From contig JACPHL010000023.1 in NCBI GenBank assembly GCA_016188625.1, forward strand, positions 1-6,433: a DNA stretch of 6,433 nucleotides. Reading direction: 5' to 3'. The notes beneath the pieces were generated by a model. The model was not told where the DNA came from, made no database searches, and saw only the letters and a list, made by a program, of their open reading frames with translations. A program made the translations under genes and the position numbers. How positions within the stretch are numbered: position 1 is the first letter of the stretch; every line of letters starts with the position of its first letter. The DNA is from Candidatus Rokuibacteriota bacterium (GTDB lineage Bacteria; Methylomirabilota; Methylomirabilia; Rokubacteriales; JACPHL01). Positions 1 to 4,928 of the stretch are shown piece by piece.

Positions 1-196
1 CGATCCCCACCAGCTTGATCTTCGCGAGGGGGATCGCCTCCTTGGCCTCGGGGCTCTCGGGCTTGGGCTTGGTGACCAGGGGGACGAAGGGGTCGCGCCG
101 GGTGGGCTGCGCCGAAGCCGCGGGGAGGCCCAGCAGGAGGAACGTCAGGAGGAGGAGCAGGAGGCGATAGGTCCTGCAGGCGCGCCGAGGTCCCAT
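1..196 (-). CDS. pilP: PilP, type IV pilus periplasmic assembly protein (N-terminal part, truncated at left window edge)
   Basis: Only the first 65 codons lie in the window. The ATG at 196-194 comes one base after the pilO stop (200-198), so translation is probably coupled. Residues 1-11 are basic and residues 12-24 are Leu-rich. A type I signal peptidase site (LPAASA, then Q30) follows, and mature residues 33-40 read RRDPFVPL, the conserved 'DPF' opening of PilP proteins. The segment IPLAKIKLVGI (55-65) starts the beta-domain. PilP is known to be periplasmic, to bind the PilN/PilO dimer and to connect it to the PilQ secretin. Many PilP proteins are lipoproteins, but here no cysteine lies at or after the signal-peptide end; the only one, C7, precedes the hydrophobic core. 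The assignment rests on position after pilO plus the export signal and DPF motif; most of the protein is unseen. Confidence 0.82.
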   Translation of the reverse strand, partial: MGPRRACRTYRLLLLLLTFLLLGLPAASAQPTRRDPFVPLVTKPKPESPEAKEAIPLAKIKLVGI

Positions 197-197
197 C

Positions 198-785
198 CTA
201 CGGCTTCTTCGCGTCCCGGGCCGGGGCCGCCTCGGTCGGGGCCTGGAAGACCGTGGCCACCAGGTCGGCCTGGAGGCGGAACCCCGCGTCGGCGGGCGCC
301 GGCTTCATCTGGACCTCGGAGATCGTGACCAGCCGCGGCAGTTGCCCCACCTGTTCCGCGAAGCGAAGCAGGCCGTGGTACCCGCCCTGGAGGGAGACCT
401 CCAGGGGGATCTCCACGAAGATGGGATTGACCTGGGGACGCCCCTCCTTGCGCTTGATCCCCACCACGGTGAGCCCCGCGCCCCTGGCCAGGCTGGTGAC
501 GCTCCGCAGCACCTGGGGGATCTCCCGCTCGGGCGGGAGCCGCTTGAGCAGCTCGGCGAGTTGGCCCTCCAGGGCCGCCCGCTCCTTGCGGATCTTGTCG
601 AGGTTCGCGGCCTGGACCCGGCGCAGCTCAACCTCGGTCTGGAGCTGGCGGACCTCCCGCTGGTAGGCCTCCACCCGGTCGCCGTACGGGCGCAGGTAGA
701 GGTACCACACGACCCCCACCGCGACGAGGAGGAGGACGAACATCAGGATCTTCTGCCGCGGGGTAGCCGAGAGTTCGATGGCCAT
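198..785 (-). CDS. pilO: PilO, inner-membrane type IV pilus alignment protein
   Basis: This 195-residue protein has the usual PilO length and plan. It has a short cytoplasmic N-terminus, one transmembrane helix (about 12-30), a charged coiled coil (about 36-82), and a periplasmic ferredoxin-like domain (about 84-182). That domain carries family hallmarks: LPPEREIPQVL at the coiled-coil exit (83-93), FVEIPLEVSLQGGYHGLLRF (123-142), and LPRLVTISEV (149-158). The tail (183-195) is Ala/Pro/Lys-rich and probably disordered. PilO is known to pair with PilN through equivalent folds and to bind PilP, passing signals between PilM and the secretin. The ATG at 785 lies 8 nt after the pilN stop, with AGGGG just upstream as a ribosome binding site; the next gene starts one base past the TAG. 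Nothing looks damaged. Confidence 0.94.
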   Translation of the reverse strand: MAIELSATPRQKILMFVLLLVAVGVVWYLYLRPYGDRVEAYQREVRQLQTEVELRRVQAANLDKIRKERAALEGQLAELLKRLPPEREIPQVLRSVTSLARGAGLTVVGIKRKEGRPQVNPIFVEIPLEVSLQGGYHGLLRFAEQVGQLPRLVTISEVQMKPAPADAGFRLQADLVATVFQAPTEAAPARDAKKP

Positions 786-793
786 GGCCGCCC

Positions 794-1501
794 CTAGAGG
801 CTCACGCTCGCGGTGAGCTCGAAGTTCATGACCTTGGTCTGCTCGACGAGTCCCTGCCGGGTCGCCAGGAAGTCCACCTCCGAGAAGACGCCGAGCCGGC
901 TCAGGTTATCGATGAAGTCCGCCACCTGCGTGATGCCGAAGGCCGATCCCTTGAGGACGACGCTGAACCCCTGGACCTCGATCACCTCGATGAACTCCGG
1001 CTGGCCCTCCTTCGTCTGCAGGACCTCCTGCCTCTTCTCGAGCCTCTCGAGGACCCCGACCCTGGTCCCGGCCGGCCTCTGGACCTTGGTCTTGACCTCC
1101 CGGGGCTTGACCTCGAAGGCCGTCAGCCAGAGCCCCTCGGGCACGCTCCTGAGGACCCCGCTCAGCATCTGGACCGGGAGGCCCTGGGTCCTGGCCACCC
1201 GGCCGATGATCTCGACCCGGCTCTGGATGTCCCGCCTGGCCGCCTCGACCGCCTCCTGGTCCTTCAGCTGCTCCTTGAGCTGCGCCTCCTCCGTCTTCAG
1301 GACCGCGATCCGGGCCTGGGCCGCGTCGGCCTGGCGCTTCTTCACGAAGAGCCACCCGCCGACCAGCAGAACCTCGAGGATGAGGATCAGCGCCAGCAGG
1401 GGGGTGGCGAGCCCCTCCCGGAGGGAGATCCGGGGCATGGCCAGCGCGGGGGCCGCCCGGCGCTTGCGTTCCTCGCGGGGGAGGAGGTTGATCCGGATCA
1501 T
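794..1501 (-). CDS. pilN: PilN, inner-membrane type IV pilus assembly protein
   Basis: The 235-residue product opens with MIRINLLPREER. The INLLP motif is the PilN segment known to dock in a groove of cytoplasmic PilM. A basic stretch is followed by one transmembrane helix (about 33-53), a coiled coil (about 54-100), and a periplasmic ferredoxin-like domain. The family patterns LPEGLWLT-type (120-127, here VPEGLWLT) and VVLKGSAFGITQVADFIDNL (181-200) are visible. Residues about 131-170 form a charged K/R/E-rich insertion between these two strands, which makes the protein longer than the roughly 180-200 residues I recall for many PilN proteins. It partners PilO in the alignment complex. The start codon lies 28 nt downstream of the pilM stop with only a weak GAGAG ribosome binding site. 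The ATG was chosen because INLLP follows it immediately. Confidence 0.93.
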   Translation of the reverse strand: MIRINLLPREERKRRAAPALAMPRISLREGLATPLLALILILEVLLVGGWLFVKKRQADAAQARIAVLKTEEAQLKEQLKDQEAVEAARRDIQSRVEIIGRVARTQGLPVQMLSGVLRSVPEGLWLTAFEVKPREVKTKVQRPAGTRVGVLERLEKRQEVLQTKEGQPEFIEVIEVQGFSVVLKGSAFGITQVADFIDNLSRLGVFSEVDFLATRQGLVEQTKVMNFELTASVSL

Positions 1502-1529
1502 GACTGCTCTCGGAGGGGGGCTCCCATGG

Positions 1530-2585
1530 CTACCGCCGGTCGTCCGGAGAGCGCATCGCCAGCCCGGTCGCCACGGTCGCCAGCGGGGCCACCCGCTGGA
1601 TCTCGTCGGGGGAGACCCCTGGCGCGGCGATCTTCACCTGGCGGAAGGGGTCGGCCAGGCTCACGTCGATCCCCCACTGGGAGGAGAGGAAATCCCTCAA
1701 CCCGGGGATCAGGGCGCAGCCGCCCGAGAGGAAGATCCGGTCGAGCCGCTCGTGCTCGGCCGTGGTGCCGAAGTAGTCGAGGGTGCGTTGGATCTCCTGG
1801 CCCAGCTCCTGGGAGACCAGCTCGAGAACCGGCCCGACCTGGGCCCAGGCGACGGACCCTTCCTTCCCCCGCAGCACGGCCTCCGCCTCGGGGAGCGGCA
1901 GGTTGAAGCGCTGGGCGATGCTGGAGGCGTACCGGGCCCCGCCCATGAAGATGTCCCGGGCGTAGACGCTCACCCCGCCCTGGAGGATGTTGGTGTTGGT
2001 GTTCTCGTGGCCGATGTTCACGATGGCCACGACCTCGTTGGTCTCGCCGGCGTAGTTGTGCTCGTACTGGGTCTCGAGGGCGAAGACGTCGGCGTCCACC
2101 ACCACCACGTTCAGGCCGGCGGCCTTCGCGACCTCCGCGTAGGACTCCACCTTCCCCTTCTTGACCGCCGCCAGCATGACGTCGATCTGGGGCCCACCGC
2201 CGGCGACGATCTGGAAATCCAGGTTGACGTCGTCGATGTCGAAGGGGATGTACTGCTCGGCCTCCCAGCGGATGGACTCCGCCAGCTCGGCCTCGGACAT
2301 CTTGGGGAGCTTCACCCGCTTGGCGATCACGGAGCCCCCCGACACCCCGATCACGGCGTCCGTCGCGTCGGTCTTGGAGTCGGCCAGCGCGCTCCCGATG
2401 GCGGCCTGCACCGCGCCGGGCTCCCGGATCTCCCCGCCCTCGATGGCCCCGAGGGGGACCTCCGCCATGCCGAAGGCGGCCAGCTGGTACCCGCTCCCGG
2501 CGCGCTTCAGCTCGACCACCTTGACGGCGCTCGAGCCGATGTCCACACCGATCACGTGAGCCTTGCGCTTGCCGAACAGCGCCAT
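1530..2585 (-). CDS. pilM: PilM, cytoplasmic actin-like ATPase of type IV pilus assembly
   Basis: This 351-residue protein matches PilM in length and throughout. It is a cytoplasmic FtsA/actin-fold nucleotide-binding protein that holds the N-terminal tail of PilN and so couples cytoplasmic motors to the envelope complex. Visible motifs are phosphate-1 GVDIGSSAVKVVEL (13-26), YIPFDIDDVNLDFQ (112-125, typical of the family), phosphate-2 IVNIGHENTNTNIL (188-201) and the adenosine motif IFLSGGCALIPGL (284-296). In phosphate-2 the usual Asp before IG is Asn190. I recall Asn here in other PilM proteins from related lineages, so I treat it as a variant and not a defect. The ATG at 2585 has AGGA about 5 nt upstream. 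A promoter candidate lies about 65 nt upstream, making pilM the likely first gene of a pilMNOP unit. Confidence 0.97.
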   Translation of the reverse strand: MALFGKRKAHVIGVDIGSSAVKVVELKRAGSGYQLAAFGMAEVPLGAIEGGEIREPGAVQAAIGSALADSKTDATDAVIGVSGGSVIAKRVKLPKMSEAELAESIRWEAEQYIPFDIDDVNLDFQIVAGGGPQIDVMLAAVKKGKVESYAEVAKAAGLNVVVVDADVFALETQYEHNYAGETNEVVAIVNIGHENTNTNILQGGVSVYARDIFMGGARYASSIAQRFNLPLPEAEAVLRGKEGSVAWAQVGPVLELVSQELGQEIQRTLDYFGTTAEHERLDRIFLSGGCALIPGLRDFLSSQWGIDVSLADPFRQVKIAAPGVSPDEIQRVAPLATVATGLAMRSPDDRR

Positions 2586-2607
2586 GGTCCTATCCGCTCA
2601 TCCCTCG

Positions 2608-2621
2608 GGGCGCGATCGCCC
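2608..2621 (-). repeat. Small GC-rich hairpin in the pilM leader
   Basis: Arms GGGCG and CGCCC flank an ATCG loop, ending 22 nt upstream of the pilM start. In RNA this would form a short, strong stem just before the ribosome binding region. It contains the palindrome GCGATCGC. It could tune translation or be chance in GC-rich DNA. Confidence 0.35.
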
Positions 2622-2628
2622 GGAATTT

Positions 2629-2643
2629 ACGGCCTTTTGCCGT
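2629..2643 (-). repeat. Hairpin at the predicted 5' end of the pilM transcript
   Basis: Arms ACGGC (2643-2639) and GCCGT (2633-2629) flank an AAAAG loop. If the promoter at 2679-2650 is used, transcription would begin at about 2643, so the mRNA would start with this stem. Stems at the extreme 5' end are known to protect bacterial messages from 5'-dependent decay. The structure is seen in the sequence; its function is inference. Confidence 0.35.
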
Positions 2644-2649
2644 GAGCAC

Positions 2650-2679
2650 ACCATAGGGTCGCACCCGTTCGGAAGTCAA
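2650..2679 (-). promoter_or_regulatory. Predicted sigma70-type promoter for pilMNOP
   Basis: The -35 TTGACT (2679-2674, five of six consensus bases) and the -10 TATGGT (2655-2650, four of six) are separated by 18 bp. An A/T-rich tract lies just upstream, and the spot is one of the few AT-rich patches in this DNA. The predicted start near 2643 gives a leader of about 58 nt before the pilM ATG. It sits between the kinase gene and pilM, where an internal operon promoter would be expected. Confidence 0.55.
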
Positions 2680-2680
2680 G

Positions 2681-2714
2681 AAAAAAGTGGGCAGGCTCAC
2701 GACCGCTTCCGCCC
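2681..2714 (-). terminator. Possible weak intrinsic terminator at the end of the hybrid kinase gene
   Basis: GGGCGG (2714-2709) can pair with CTGCCC (2694-2689) with one G-T pair and a 14-nt loop, followed after two bases by six T residues (2686-2681). The left arm lies inside the last codons of the kinase gene. The long loop makes this weak. The same T tract may instead serve as upstream A/T-rich DNA for the pilM promoter. Confidence 0.35.
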
Positions 2715-3398
2715 GGCCAGCAGGCCGCGGACGGTGTTGAGGAAGTCCTGGATATCGAAGGGCTTCCCCAGCACCAGGTCCACGCCCAGCTCCTTCGCCC
2801 GCCGCGTCGCCCGGGCCCGGTCGAACCCCGACATGATCACGACCGGCGTGGCGGCGTCCCGGCCCTTGACCGCCTCGACCACCTCCCACCCCGACACGTC
2901 CGGCATGGCCAGGTCGGTGACGACCAGGTCGAAGCGGCCCTGACGCTCCCGGACCCTGGCGATCGCGTCGAGTCCTGACGGGGCGACCGTGACGGCGTAC
3001 CCCGCGCTCCTGAGCACGTCGGCGACGGCGGTCAGGACCCCTTCGTCGTCGTCCACGACGAGCACCTCGGCCCGCTCCTCCGGGGGCGCCTCGGGGGCCT
3101 CGCCCGCCGGCGGGATGCGGAGGGCGACCGTGGTCCCCCGGCCCGGCGCGCTCTCGATGGCGGCCTCGCCGCCGTGGCGCGCCATGACCCCGTAGACCAC
3201 CGCCAGCCCGAGGCCGAGGCCTTTCTCCCCCTTGGCCGAGAAGAACGGCTCGAACGCCCGCCGCTTCACCGGCTCCGGCATCCCCTCGCCGGTATCGGTG
3301 ACGGCGATGACGCCGCGCCCGCCCTCGCTGCCGGTGCGGACGGTGATCGTGCCGCCCTCGGGCATCGCGTCCACGGCGTTGGCGATGAGCTGGACCAC
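2697..3398 (-). CDS. Hybrid histidine kinase, C-terminal half: HATPase domain plus receiver domain (frame-shifted fragment)
   Basis: This 233-codon frame holds the catalytic and receiver parts of the kinase that begins at 4804. Fragment residues 5-11 read IANAVDA, the ATP-binding N-box (Asn7), followed by the G1 box DTGEGM (35-40), F-box FEPFF (49-53) and G2 box GLGLGL (60-65). After a Pro/Glu linker (about 97-110), a complete receiver domain follows (about 111-228), with acidic pocket VVDDDE (114-119), phosphoacceptor Asp162 in VVTDLAMPDVSG, and Lys212 in LGKPF. It is out of frame with the upstream half because of the 50-bp duplication at 3395-3492. The 3398 GTG is only where the open frame happens to offer a start codon; in the restored protein it is an internal valine. 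GCGAGG lies close upstream, so weak reinitiation cannot be excluded. Alone, the fragment lacks the phosphorylated His domain. Confidence 0.85.
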   Translation of the reverse strand: MVQLIANAVDAMPEGGTITVRTGSEGGRGVIAVTDTGEGMPEPVKRRAFEPFFSAKGEKGLGLGLAVVYGVMARHGGEAAIESAPGRGTTVALRIPPAGEAPEAPPEERAEVLVVDDDEGVLTAVADVLRSAGYAVTVAPSGLDAIARVRERQGRFDLVVTDLAMPDVSGWEVVEAVKGRDAATPVVIMSGFDRARATRRAKELGVDLVLGKPFDIQDFLNTVRGLLAGRKRS

Positions 3399-4804
3399 GG
3401 CCTCGCGCAGCTCCCCCTCCAGGCCCGAGATCGCCGGGGGCGTCCCACGGCCTCGCGCAGCTCACCCTCCAGGCCCGAGATCGCCGGGGGCGCGCCGAAG
3501 TGGGTGACCAGCTCGACCCGGATCCCCTTCGCCGCCGGCTGGTCGCGCCACTTGGGCCGGGCCTGCTCCACGGCCCGCTGGACGACCTCGTTGAGGTCCA
3601 CCGGGCCGAAGGCCTCGGCGGGGCGGGCGCTGAAGGCCTGGATCCGGGTGAGGGCGTCGATCCCGGCCCGGGTGGTCTGCTCGATCTCGGCCAGGCCCGC
3701 CAGGAGCTCCTGGGCCCGCTCGCGCCGGGCCTGCCGGAGGAGGAGCTGGGTGCGGCCGAGGATCCCCGCCAGCACGTTGTTGAAGACGTGGCCGACGCCC
3801 GAGGCCATGTTGATGAGGGCCTGCATCTTCTCGTCCATGGGGATGGAGTCCGCGCCGGGCCCCTCCCGGACGACCTCGACCGGCACCTCGACCCGCACCT
3901 CCCTGACCACCTCCTTCACCACCTCGACCGGGACCTCCCTCACGACCTCCCGGACGACCTCCTCCCGGACCACCTCGCCGGCGGCGGACGGCTGGGTCGC
4001 GCGGAGCGCGGAGGCGAGCAGGTCGGCCCCGAGCCGGAGCACGGCCAGCTCGCCGGGGGTGGTCGCGAGCGCCTGGGACCGGCCGACGACCAGGAGCCCG
4101 AGGGTTTCGTCGCCGACCCGGAGGGGGAGGAGCCCCGCCAACCCGAGCCCGGCCATCGGGCGCGCCAGCCAGACCGGCTCCACCCGCCCGAGGGCCTGCC
4201 CGAGCTGGGCGGCCGGGAGGCGGGCGAGGGGCTCGAGTGCGCCCGGGGGGGCGAGCCACCTGAACCCCGCTCCCTCCGGGAGAGCAACCCCGGCAAAGTC
4301 CATGCCGCCACCCTCGGCCAGGGCGGGCAGGAGCGTCAGCGCCGCGTCCTCGGGCGTCCCGCTCTTCCCCAGGGCCGCCCGGAGGGCCGTCCCCAGCCGC
4401 TCGATCCCGCCTGCCGTCTCGGGCAGCGCCGGCTCGGCCGTGACGGGGCCCGCGGAGGGCGCGCCCGCAACCCCCTGCTTGAGGAGGTCGAGGAGGAGGC
4501 GGGTGCCGAGGACGCTCATCACCTCGACGCCCGGGGGCTTGATGGAGAGGAGCCGCTCGTACTGGCGGTCGTCCCCGTTGACCTCGAGGACCACGTTGGC
4601 GTCGGTGCGGAAGATCGCCATCCAGTTCTTCTCCAGCGGGAGGTTGAGCCGCTGGGCGAGCCTGGCGCCCTCCGAGCGGTCGCTGGCGTCCGCGACGACC
4701 GCGATCTCGACCCCGGGGATGCCCCTCAGGGCCTCGATGGCCTCGACCATCTCGGGCCCGGTCCCGACCAGGCCGAAGCGGGCAGGGGTGGCAGGCGCCG
4801 CCAT
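3266..4804 (-). CDS. Hybrid histidine kinase, N-terminal half: Rossmann-like, GAF-like and HisKA domains (frame-shifted fragment)
   Basis: With the ATG at 4804 as residue 1, residues about 9-110 look like a NAD(P)-binding Rossmann fold: beta-strand then FGLVGTGPEM, then VEIAVVADAS and later ANVVLEVNGD. Residues about 135-270 resemble a GAF domain (MDFAGVALPEG, then LLPLRVGDETLGLLVVG). A Val/Glu repeat linker (277-315) leads to a HisKA H-box with His339 in GVGHVFNNVLAGI. Reading stays correct to about residue 453 (LEGELREAV). The duplication at 3395-3492 then shifts the frame, the remaining residues are meaningless, and translation stops at 3266. No transmembrane segment is seen, so the protein should be cytoplasmic. 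A GTG at 4834 would add ten residues, but it lies upstream of the start site implied by the TATAAT box and lacks a ribosome binding site, so I prefer the ATG. Confidence 0.83.
   Translation of the reverse strand: MAAPATPARFGLVGTGPEMVEAIEALRGIPGVEIAVVADASDRSEGARLAQRLNLPLEKNWMAIFRTDANVVLEVNGDDRQYERLLSIKPPGVEVMSVLGTRLLLDLLKQGVAGAPSAGPVTAEPALPETAGGIERLGTALRAALGKSGTPEDAALTLLPALAEGGGMDFAGVALPEGAGFRWLAPPGALEPLARLPAAQLGQALGRVEPVWLARPMAGLGLAGLLPLRVGDETLGLLVVGRSQALATTPGELAVLRLGADLLASALRATQPSAAGEVVREEVVREVVREVPVEVVKEVVREVRVEVPVEVVREGPGADSIPMDEKMQALINMASGVGHVFNNVLAGILGRTQLLLRQARRERAQELLAGLAEIEQTTRAGIDALTRIQAFSARPAEAFGPVDLNEVVQRAVEQARPKWRDQPAAKGIRVELVTHFGAPPAISGLEGELREAVGRPRRSRAWRGSCARPWSSSSPTPWTRCPRAARSPSAPAARAGAASSPSPIPARGCRSR
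3395..3492. repeat. Tandem direct duplication (48-bp copies, 50-bp period) inside the kinase gene
   Basis: Copies at 3395-3442 and 3445-3492 are identical at 47 of 48 positions. The one difference is C3414 versus A3464 on the plus strand. They are separated by TC (3443-3444), which matches neither the left flank (GA) nor the right flank (CG). The 50-bp period is not a multiple of three and causes the frameshift, whereas a bare 48-bp duplication would have stayed in frame. The copies encode the end of the HisKA-HATPase junction (about GAPPAISGLEGELREAV). Confidence 0.95.
3863..3976 (-). repeat. Val/Glu tetrapeptide-repeat linker in the hybrid kinase
   Basis: The encoded stretch (residues 277-314 from the ATG) is built from about nine EVxx units: EVVR, EEVVR, EVVR, EVPV, EVVK, EVVR, EVRV, EVPV, EVVR. 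The DNA repeats only imperfectly, with variants of a 12-nt unit such as GAGGTCGTCCGG (plus strand CCGGACGACCTC). The repeat is therefore clear in protein and degenerate in DNA. It joins the GAF-like domain to the HisKA helix, where signal-relay helices often lie. Confidence 0.75.
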
Positions 4805-4813
4805 AGACGACCC

Positions 4814-4819
4814 ATTATA
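4814..4819 (-). promoter_or_regulatory. Perfect TATAAT -10 box immediately upstream of the hybrid kinase start
   Basis: TATAAT (4819-4814) matches the sigma70 -10 consensus at all six bases, in DNA where AT-rich hexamers are rare. The -35 region is poor (TTCGCG at 4843-4838 with an 18-bp spacer). Transcription would start about 4808-4807, only about 3 nt before the ATG at 4804. This would give an almost leaderless mRNA and exclude the upstream GTG (4834). Low match at -35 suggests either an activator or a chance hexamer. Confidence 0.45.
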
Positions 4820-4852
4820 CGCCAGGGCGCCCACCGCCGCGAACCGCAGGAG

Positions 4853-4860
4853 CCCCCCCC
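4853..4860 (-). repeat. Homopolymer G8 tract (C8 on the plus strand) in the intergenic region
   Basis: Eight consecutive G residues on the minus strand lie about 45-55 bp upstream of the predicted kinase transcription start. Tracts of this length are prone to slippage and also to sequencing error. It lies outside any reading frame, so a length change would alter only promoter-upstream spacing. Confidence 0.6.
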
Positions 4861-4892
4861 GCGATCCGGGAGTCCTCCGCGCCGCGGATCGC
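4861..4892. repeat. 8-bp inverted repeat upstream of the kinase promoter
   Basis: Perfect arms GCGATCCG (4861-4868) and CGGATCGC (4885-4892) flank a 16-bp GC-rich centre. Neither strand has a T run after it, so it is not a standard intrinsic terminator. Its position about 55-85 bp upstream of the predicted start would suit an activator or repressor operator. A second short palindrome, CCCCGG-C-CCGGGG, abuts it at 4892-4904. Confidence 0.4.
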
Positions 4893-4928
4893 CCCGGCCC
4901 GGGGAGGAGGACGAAAATCGATCGCCGA

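Larger units (their letters stand above)
2697..4804 (-). pseudogene. Composite hybrid sensor histidine kinase/response regulator gene, broken by a 50-bp duplication
   Basis: This entry joins the two fragments into one gene. Deleting one 50-bp period leaves 2058 bases, exactly 686 codons, with no internal stop. At the join the protein would read GELREAV then VQLIANAVDAM, an unbroken HisKA-to-HATPase transition. The restored order is Rossmann-like, GAF-like, Val/Glu linker, HisKA (His339), HATPase (N-box, G1, F and G2 boxes all present) and receiver (phosphoacceptor Asp about 614). Such proteins autophosphorylate on His and pass the phosphate to the attached receiver or to a separate partner. 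No DNA-binding output domain is present, so it would need a partner or act by protein contact. Its place between a minor pilin and pilM suggests a role in pilus control. Whether it is really broken depends on whether the duplication is real. Confidence 0.75.
4835..4928. other. Short intergenic region between the PilX-like gene and the hybrid kinase
   Basis: It holds no gene. On the minus strand it has only a very weak GATC-GGC-GATC hairpin followed by GATTTT just after the PilX-like stop, then the inverted repeat and G8 tract listed separately. I see no convincing intrinsic terminator, so read-through from the pilin gene into the kinase gene is plausible. Confidence 0.5.

Noticed and set aside
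1959-2024. Asn190 in place of Asp in the PilM phosphate-2 motif as a sign of a dead ATPase.
   Set aside because: The rest of the motif is well kept, the gene is intact, and I recall 'VNIG' in other PilM proteins, so it is probably a lineage variant.
2613-2620. The palindrome GCGATCGC as a HIP1-type cyanobacterial repeat.
   Set aside because: I noticed it as part of a small hairpin and saw no series of copies in the window, and nothing else suggests a cyanobacterium.
813-2645. A 610-residue open frame on the plus strand opposite pilN and pilM.
   Set aside because: It is antisense to two confidently identified genes. Its protein is a low-complexity Arg/Ser/Pro then Gly/Asp/Leu mix with no recognisable motif, as expected for the complement of GC-rich codons.
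2590-3465. A 291-residue minus-strand frame overlapping the receiver half of the kinase.
   Set aside because: It is a Gly/Arg-rich out-of-frame reading of the same strand, while the overlapping 2697-3398 frame has all HATPase and receiver motifs.
3395-3492. Programmed ribosomal frameshifting as the explanation for the split kinase.
   Set aside because: There is no slippery heptamer evident, and the shift coincides with a near-exact 50-bp duplication that fully explains it. A frameshift would also duplicate about 16 residues at a conserved junction.
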